64,000 nucleotides of DNA. Origin: Macrocystis pyrifera (Eukaryota; Sar; Phaeophyceae; Laminariales; Laminariaceae). The stretch spans positions 13,137,468 through 13,201,467 of the forward strand of contig JASSKH010000002.1 of assembly GCA_031763025.1 (NCBI GenBank). Reading direction: 5' to 3'. The notes beneath the pieces were generated by a model, which saw only the letters and a program-made list of their open reading frames with translations, searched no databases and was not told where the DNA came from. Shown here one piece after another: positions 57,660 to 64,000 of this stretch; within the stretch, counting starts at the first letter, position 1, and every line of letters starts with the position of its first letter. The position numbers were made by a program, and so were the translations under genes.

Positions 57660-58478
57660 TCAGGAGCAGCCAGTAAGAGGTAAAATTTCCGACTCCGGGC
57701 AAGCAAACACGACCGGACAATCTGCAGTTGATTCACCCATAACCATTATCCCAGCGCAAGAACCGATTTCACCTTCGACAAATACTTCTTCGTTTACATC
57801 ATGCGCTTTGCCCTCAAAAACTCCTGCGTTAGCACATTTCTCTGGCCCAACACGAAGGTGAACAACATGGTCCTCGAGCTCGACCTCGGGCGATAGCACA
57901 ACAACTTCCGGTTCAGTATTCATCGGCAAAATATTGGGTTCAGAGGACACAGCTTTTTTTCCAGGAGCGTTCCGTAACGAATCAAAGTCTGCAACAACAG
58001 GTATATCAATTTCCGACATTTCACATGCATCCACCTCGTTTCCAACAGGAGTTTGAATGACATGGTCCGCGAGCTCGAACACGGGCGATAGTCTAGCAAC
58101 TTCCGGTTCAGTATCCATCGGCAATATAGGAGGTTCGGAGGACGCAGCTTCCTTTTCAGGAGCGTCCCGTATTGAACAAGAGTCTGCAACAACAACAGGT
58201 ATATCACTCTCCATTTTTTTACACACACCCACATCCTTTGAGAGCTCCTTAGAATCAGACATCGACTCGGCAGAAGGAACGACGACAGGTACATTCACAT
58301 TAATCTCGGAGTCCTCACAAGCATCCACGCCCCCCGTTGCGGTCTCCTCATAAACAGGTATCAGTGCAGCAGAAGGAATAACGTCAGATGGGTCCGGAAT
58401 GCGGCGCACGGCATTAATTGAACCGTGGGTAGAAGCAGCCCCACAAGATTGATACTGATGGCTCCGAACTGCAGACAA
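57660..58478 (-). CDS. second frame of the gag-only element, acidic, internally repeated
   Basis: This 272-residue acidic frame starts 50 bp after the stop of 58528-59892, in another phase. Two tandem copies of a segment of about 60 residues are present, at about 90-150 and 150-210. They carry paired phrases DIPVVVADSCSIRDAPEKEA and DIPVVADFDSLRNAPGKKA, then SSEPPILPMDTEPEV and SSEPNILPMNTEPEV, then VFELADHVIQ and EVELEDHVVH. I do not recognise the domain. It may be a Gag C-terminal extension reached by frameshifting, or a separate accessory protein. The open frame despite the repeats suggests recent constraint. Confidence 0.6.
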   Translation of the reverse strand: MSAVRSHQYQSCGAASTHGSINAVRRIPDPSDVIPSAALIPVYEETATGGVDACEDSEINVNVPVVVPSAESMSDSKELSKDVGVCKKMESDIPVVVADSCSIRDAPEKEAASSEPPILPMDTEPEVARLSPVFELADHVIQTPVGNEVDACEMSEIDIPVVADFDSLRNAPGKKAVSSEPNILPMNTEPEVVVLSPEVELEDHVVHLRVGPEKCANAGVFEGKAHDVNEEVFVEGEIGSCAGIMVMGESTADCPVVFACPESEILPLTGCS

Positions 58479-58527
58479 AGACGCTCCCCCACTATTAATA
58501 GTAGATGTATCGGGGATGGCAGCAGTA

Positions 58528-59892
58528 TTAGTCGTCGCTGTTGAAGCCCCTCGCCCCTATTATTGTAGAATTCGTTGTCGTAATGGGTAATACCACGTTG
58601 ATATTAGAAGGAATAGCCGAACACAGCCCCGCATCTCTGCTGACAGGATGCAACACAGCACCACCACTTGGAGTATCACCTGAACTATGAGAATAATCAG
58701 ATCTAGCAAAACTGTCGCTGGTAGCACACAAAGGACGAATATTTCGGTGTTGGCGGAAACCCTGAGATTCGAAACGTCTCACAGGATGAACCACCGATCC
58801 AGAACAACCATTGCGTGCAGAAGTAGGGTAGACATAACGCCCAGAAGAAAAACGCTCGCCTCCAACTCCCTGCTCTCCTTGACTGGTCTGACGCTGAATA
58901 ATTCGACCTGTATATCCAGCACTGTCCTGCTTGACTCCATCCCCTCTCGATGGGAAGAAATGAGACCTATTACTCACAGAAGACCATTGCTGGTAGCCTT
59001 GACTCCCAGTATAAGAGTAACCATGGTTATCCGTAGACATAGACGTGTGTACCAGCAACCGGTGTGTTCTCGGCCACTCCTTTGCTTCTCTTTCCACCAT
59101 CAAAAATAAATCCATTGGTTGAGAGTATAGCTCGTCGTTAACAAGCAACTGTGAAGTGCATGCATGCCTGAAGTCCTCGGGTGATAACGCATCCAAAAAT
59201 ATCCGGGTGAAAAGTTGTGCTGGTGCTGATTTCCAGGCGCCTCGAACATCTCCTCCAACCATGAAAAAATCGATCGTTCCAGCCTCGGCAACGAACTTGC
59301 ACATATCGTCAAATAGCGTCTCAACGAACCGTGCCATATCAGGAGCGTTAGTCGCAGCATTAACCGATCGGGCAATTGAGCAAAGCGATTCTTCCGCAGA
59401 GATAGCATCTAGCTTACGCTTAGGATATGCCTTAGCATGCAGGCAGTCCAGCAGGTCATCATTGGAAATACCAGAAGCTATACCAGGATAGCCTGCCGAC
59501 ATGCATAGCCGTTGCAGCAGAAATACTGGAATCAGATCTCGAATATGACAGTCTCTCAGGTCATCCAGCTTCGCAAGGGAATCGAGGAACAAGCGGATAT
59601 CGTCCACCTGACCACCAATAAGTTTGGGGAGTTTTTTGCTTCGGGAAGAAAGACCACGTACGACGGCTGTCCTAATCGCGTCGCAGTCGTAGTCGAAATC
59701 GTTTGTTTTGCGGTTACATTTTGAAACGGCACTATTTCGGCCGAAAACACGACGACCCTTTGAATCTTCTCGAGGAAGCGTTGAACCTCCAGACTCGTAC
59801 TCGTACATACGAGTACCTTGTAACGCACAACCAGCCCCTCGACCATTTTCTGGACCAAACGGCCCACCGACCGAACCTTGTCCGCGTTCCAT
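58528..59892 (-). CDS. Gag-like protein of the pol-less element
   Basis: This 454-residue frame starts at the first ATG downstream of about 830 bp of leader after the 5-prime LTR. Residues about 80-290 are helical and hydrophobically patterned (LIGGQVDDIRLFLDSLAKL, FVETLFDDMCKFVAEAGTI, APAQLFTRIFLDALSPEDF), as in a retroelement capsid. The C-terminal 160 residues are Ser, Tyr, Gly and Arg rich and could bind RNA. No CX2CX4HX4C knuckle is present. The assignment as Gag rests on length, position, fold-like pattern and the lack of any enzyme domain. An unrelated structural protein is possible. Confidence 0.65.
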   Translation of the reverse strand: MERGQGSVGGPFGPENGRGAGCALQGTRMYEYESGGSTLPREDSKGRRVFGRNSAVSKCNRKTNDFDYDCDAIRTAVVRGLSSRSKKLPKLIGGQVDDIRLFLDSLAKLDDLRDCHIRDLIPVFLLQRLCMSAGYPGIASGISNDDLLDCLHAKAYPKRKLDAISAEESLCSIARSVNAATNAPDMARFVETLFDDMCKFVAEAGTIDFFMVGGDVRGAWKSAPAQLFTRIFLDALSPEDFRHACTSQLLVNDELYSQPMDLFLMVEREAKEWPRTHRLLVHTSMSTDNHGYSYTGSQGYQQWSSVSNRSHFFPSRGDGVKQDSAGYTGRIIQRQTSQGEQGVGGERFSSGRYVYPTSARNGCSGSVVHPVRRFESQGFRQHRNIRPLCATSDSFARSDYSHSSGDTPSGGAVLHPVSRDAGLCSAIPSNINVVLPITTTNSTIIGARGFNSDD

Positions 59893-60718
59893 ATCCTAGT
59901 CCGCCACGCTAGGAATTCGAATGCGAAAGATACGGAAAGTAGCCTCACATTTTTTTATTTTTTTATTTCTTTTTTACCAACCACGAAGATACGGTCCTGT
60001 CAAAATCAAATATCAGTTGTCCATAAATATCCTGAATCCACCTGTACAAGCCCAAATTTGTAGATATAAATTGCTGTACTCGTACTCGTAGCTCCACCAG
60101 ATAACGCCCACCTCGAACACCACTTGACGTCTGACCCGAAGATACAAAAACCCGATACCCCAACCCGATCCGATGACAGAAGATGACAAATACCCCACGC
60201 GAAGAACCTATGACTCTCACCTCTTACCTAAAAGGTCCTGTCGACAGTTTTCCACCCACCAGAATCTTTCAACATATTTCGTTGACAAATATTGCTGTAC
60301 TCGTACCTCGTCGTACTCGTAGACGAAATGGCGATGCTATAATAATAAGCGATGACAGATACCTCGCACCCGAATGTAGTCAAAGATCCCGAAGAAGTTG
60401 ATTTTGGCTCTACCCAAGAAGATCTGGTCGATATTTTTGTAGCGTATCCTGAAACGTATCTTTCCAGCCCGGCCTCGGTTGTAGATACAATTTGAACCGC
60501 CAGTTCCACCTGATGCGTAGAACTCCAACTCGAACCTTGAACACCACCTGTTACCCAACCCGATGACAGAACCAAACCCGAAGAGGACCCGAAGAATATA
60601 TCCGAAGCCCCAATACCGAATTTAATATCCACCAGATATCCACAATTTTACCAGAATCCGAACTCAAGCTCGAATTCTTTTGTGCGACAACGGCCTACCC
60701 GCGAATACTGCAGTATTA
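59893..60718 (-). other. leader region of the gag-only element
   Basis: About 830 bp between the 5-prime LTR (minus sense) and the Gag-like start. It contains related, diverged segments (AACCCGATgACAGAA-type and CGTACTCGTA-type words near 60070-60180 and 60290-60330, 60560-60600) that suggest old internal duplication. No primer-binding site beginning TGG could be found next to the LTR. Confidence 0.5.
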
Positions 60719-60976
60719 TGGTACGCCCCGGACGACCAAGCTCAGCTCGAGGCCAGCATATAGCTGTGCCACTCGAGCGAGTCAGCCGCCCTAGCCGACA
60801 CGAATTAAGAGGTGTGGATTATTATTAGAAGAGCAAGACAGAGACAAACATGGACACAACAAACACAGAGTGAGACCGTGCGCGATGATCTACAGCAACA
60901 TAATCCGTTATACCCTAAGATCCATATATCTGCAGGAAACCCGGGGATGAGTCCCGGATATCCCCTGACGACCACA
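60719..60976 (-). repeat. 5-prime LTR (minus sense), 258 bp
   Basis: Direct repeat of 56988-57245, followed by AGTAT. Confidence 0.9.
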
Positions 60977-61814
60977 AGTATGCGAATGGAAACGCGAAGT
61001 TCACCAAAAAAGTATTATTTCAGCTGGTGCGACGATACACGATTGACGCTCGTTCTCGACAGAGACTCAGTCCACGGGCAACCCGCGCGGTGGCGGGCAA
61101 GATCAACTAGTATAGATGACGGGCTCGAGTAAATGAGGTGGATGCATGCTCTAGGGGGCAAGAGCTTGCCGCCGGCGTCCTACGGTATCCCCCCAAACCT
61201 GAAAAAAAGCCCACGTTGTGCCATTCGAGACGGATACAGCAGTAGTAATACTCATAGCTAAAGTTTTTCATCTATTTCGTGCACACCAGCGGCCAATGCG
61301 CTGCACTGAGCGTGGGACCCAAGCGTCTGAGCCAACTCTTACTCTTGTATTCATCGCCACTCTTACACAATTCATCAGCACTACAACAGTAGCATGCACC
61401 TGGACTGGTGTATAGACGTCTCCCCAACTCGATATGGGCGTCTGAGCCAACTCCTCTATTCATCCCCACCCTTGCACAACAAGACGGCACTACAGCAGTA
61501 GCAGGCACCTGGTCTGGTGTATAGCCCTCTCCCCAACTCGGTATGGGACATGGGATATGTTGGTATGGTATGTGGGAATATGGTATATGGGAATATGGGA
61601 TATTGGTGGTATGGTATATGGGGATATATATGGGAAAACCACCGTATGTGGTATGGTATGTGTTGACGGTATGGTACGGGAAAATCACAGTATATGGTAT
61701 GGTACGTTTGTGGTATGGTACCATGGTACGATGTCGTGGATGTATTATATGGCTAAATTTGCCTTGCGGTATGGTATGTTTCAGTATATAAGGTCCGTCA
61801 GGGTCGAAAACGTC

Positions 61815-62125
61815 GTACGAATATCAATTGTGACGAGCTTATATATCGGCCATTGGAAAGTGTTCGAAAATATAAGCTTGCGGACAGACAGACAGACAGA
61901 CAAGATTGCAATTACCGCAGCTGAGACTCAGTTTTACAAACTGAGAATTGTGCAATATCATATATAATAATATCATATATCAATTGTGACGAGCTTGTAT
62001 ATCGGCCATTGGAAACTGTTCGAAAATTTAAGCTTGCGGACAGACAGACAAGATTGCAATTACCGCAGCTGAGACTCAGTTTTACAAACTGAGAATTGTG
62101 CAATATCATATATAATAATATCATA
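61815..62125. repeat. two-copy 155-bp direct repeat at the array end
   Basis: A segment running from ATATCAATTGTGACGAGCTT through the (GACA)n run and ACTCAGTTTTACAAACTGAG to ATATCATATATAATAATATC is present twice (about 61818-61975 and 61976-62125). It sits exactly where copy 3 of the array stops matching the other copies. Confidence 0.8.
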
Positions 62126-62130
62126 TATAA

Positions 62131-64000
62131 TATTATAATGTTATATATCATGTACCTTGTATATTGTGATGTGTCACTTCATACCTGCCCTATATACGAT
62201 CGTGCTTTCGTGTGCTATTATCACCCATATATGTACGTCACCGCCGTGTCACATCGGTACTTGCTCGTGGCTGGGGCCTGTGCCACACTGATGGTAAAGC
62301 GCTGGCTCGGTACTTGGTGATCTGTGCCCGCTACGTACTACCCGGTACACCAAATGCATGAATGATGATACAGCGACCCCTTCTCCGCGAGGGTATATTG
62401 CATGTAGATGTGTGGCGGCGCTTGACGATGTCGAAGGCGACTGCTGTAGCTGTGGCTCGCTCGTGGCCGCAGGCGATGGCATATTCGACTCGCTCATCGC
62501 GGACCAAACCCGCACGACAGGAAGACAGCAGCGGGCACAGACCCCTGGTACGTCCCCTTGTGTGTGCGTCACGCTTCGTACTCGTGCTCGTACTTACGTA
62601 CCAGGTATATACTGCACATATATTCCGCCCAAAATGCACGCCCGAAAGATGCAAGATATATCGTCGAGACAGCAAGTGGTCATATTATGCCACATATCGG
62701 ATAGCTATGTCACGTATTTCACCCCATACAGGCCGATATATCATCTTATATCACTGTGATGCGGAGACCGGTCTAGGGTAGTGGTAAGGGTAGTGGTAAG
62801 GGACGCAGGTGGTTCTGGCAGCTGGAAAGCAGTGCTTCGCTTCTTCTGATTTAGATCTTCTTATTGATGGCGAGAGCTTAGGAGGTGCTCTGGTAGAGAA
62901 GTGAGAGGTAGGGGGGGCGGGACTCGACGCCCAGATATACTCGTCCCACCCCACGCCACAAGCTCTCCCAAATTCCTCTTATCTGATGTACGCCTACAGA
63001 ACTTTCCTATGGCTACCGGTCGTTCTTCTGCTAATATAAGAACTTCTCCCTTCGTGGTCCTATCTGCGTTAAGGAATATTACTCTCGTCTAGGGGGTTAT
63101 CCGCCCTAGGGAACATTCCTAAAAGAACATTACTCTCGACTAACGGAATATCCGCCGGGTTAATCCATTCTTTGGATTATTCTCGTATTCGTGAGACTAT
63201 AAGACTGCAACGTATTATATATATCTATAGCCCATGAGTACTCTACTCATATCACATTAGCCCACCCTGAATAGTCGTATATGCAGACCACAAGATGGTC
63301 GGAGGGTGATGACAAAGTTCATCCCGAACGGCCAGGAAAAAGGTGGTCGAAGATGCGGCTATTCGAAACAAAAGAAATGAGGCTATAGATCCCCCCACAC
63401 CTCGTAATAAAACCCAAACACTACGAAGAGGCGGTGTTCGCTGCGAACAACCACGGAAAGGGAGACTAAAGGAGAGAGAGACACAGAAGTCATAGCAGAG
63501 GCGAAAGGAAAAATCACCCAAAATGAAAACAAAGAAAGACGAACGCAAAATGAGGCAGAAACCGAAGCGAAGGCCGAAGAAGAAAACGAAGACCCAAATG
63601 AAGGCAAAAGAGGGACGTACAAGCGTTTCACTGGAGCCATTGCCTGGGCCCCAAGGAAGTACGAAAGGGTTGTTCGCTGAACCGGGTTGGCGAACGAGGA
63701 AACTCTAAAAAGGAGACAGCGATCACAATTCAAAAACATATATATATATATATATATCCGCTAGGCCCCATGCCTTGTCTTGTGGCGAAGGTCCTAACAT
63801 GGTAGTCATCATGCGAGACAGAAGGGACACAGCTAGAGTGCTATGAGGGCTGCGTGTACTAGGGACTACTAAAACCGAGAGACGCAACAAACAACGCGGC
63901 GTCTCGGAGACCTGTCCGTGGTGTGAACAAAACCAGCAAACGTAGCAAGGTAGCCAACTCAATAAAAACAAACTCAAAGACGGTGGCGGCAAGAAAATCC
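62131..64000. other. anonymous right flank with weak open frames
   Basis: Overlapping plus frames at 62358-62781 and 63523-63708 and minus frames over the same bases have no recognised domain. One phase from about 63430 to 63672 reads an acidic/basic stretch (EAETEAKAEEENEDPNEGK, then KRFTGAIAWAPRKYERVVR) without a clear start; this could be an exon or element fragment. A (TA)9 run lies at 63739-63757. A 50-60 bp direct repeat (TATTACTCTCGnCTA... ATCCGCC) lies at 63075-63150. Confidence 0.4.

Larger units (their letters stand above)
56988..60976 (-). mobile_element. 4-kb LTR element encoding only Gag-like proteins
   Basis: Two 258-bp LTRs (56988-57245 and 60719-60976) differ at three positions by eye. 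They are flanked by AGTAT (56982-56986 and 60977-60981) within tandem copy 3, where copies 1 and 2 read uninterrupted CTGTAGTATGCGAATGG. On the minus strand a purine tract CTGGGGGGGGGC (57246-57257) precedes the 3-prime LTR, which begins TGTGGTCG. The interior has two long frames and no protease, RT or integrase. This fits the class of gag-bearing, pol-less non-autonomous LTR elements (TR-GAG type). Confidence 0.9.
44211..61950. repeat. tandem array copy 3, split by two LTR elements
   Basis: Copy 3 consists of 44211-44743, 55663-56986 and 60977-61950. Joined without one copy of each target duplication the pieces total 2,822 bp, against 2,840 bp over the same span in copy 0. This confirms that they were once continuous. 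The unit is cut short after the ACTCAGTTTTACAAACTGAG word: the last 330 bp of the unit is missing and an AT-rich 155-bp duplication follows. Confidence 0.88.

Overview
This is a 64-kb stretch of nuclear DNA from a eukaryote. It is dominated by transposable elements, tandem repeats and duplicated blocks, and no well-supported conserved host gene was found. There is no prokaryotic gene organisation, the long open frames are retrotransposon frames, and CAG/CTG runs and GTACGTAC-like words are frequent. The style (Ty1/copia and Ty3/gypsy elements, CAG-rich low complexity) would suit a macroalga such as a brown alga or another stramenopile. That placement is a weak inference, because no taxonomic marker gene is present.

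Layout, left to right. 1-9.8 kb: anonymous repeat-rich DNA, including a segmental-duplication copy (3016-5882) that carries a DNA transposon with long inverted ends (3396-4805), and several short tandem arrays. 9.8-16.3 kb: a CAG-rich repeat element split by a defective Ty1/copia element (9937-15210). 16.7-17.9 kb: an unrecognised open frame with five Gln-rich tandem repeats. 19.5-22.7 kb: a 3.28-kb non-autonomous LTR element with identical 195-bp LTRs and the target duplication ACGTA. 22.95-32.02 kb: a young Ty3/gypsy element on the minus strand with 652-bp LTRs, almost complete, with a chromodomain-like integrase tail. 32.8-34.8 kb: the second segmental-duplication copy. 34.8-62 kb: four tandem copies of a roughly 3.13-kb unit. 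The last copy is split by two LTR elements: a 9-kb gypsy-type element with decayed pol (44744-55662), itself carrying a 1.9-kb insertion, and a 4-kb element that encodes only Gag-like proteins (56988-60976). 62-64 kb: anonymous DNA.

The nesting can be checked inside the window. Removing the two LTR elements and one copy of each target duplication restores a tandem unit of 2,822 bp, against 2,840 bp over the same span of copy 0. The paralogous 53.6-55.6 kb repeat provides an empty site for the copia insertion. The second segmental-duplication copy provides an empty site for the DNA transposon.

Functionally, two elements look able to move only in trans (19461-22740 and 56988-60976), one is deleted (copia), and one has a decayed pol but fairly similar LTRs (44744-55662). 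The 22950-32020 gypsy element is closest to autonomous. It has a frameshift in integrase and another in gag.
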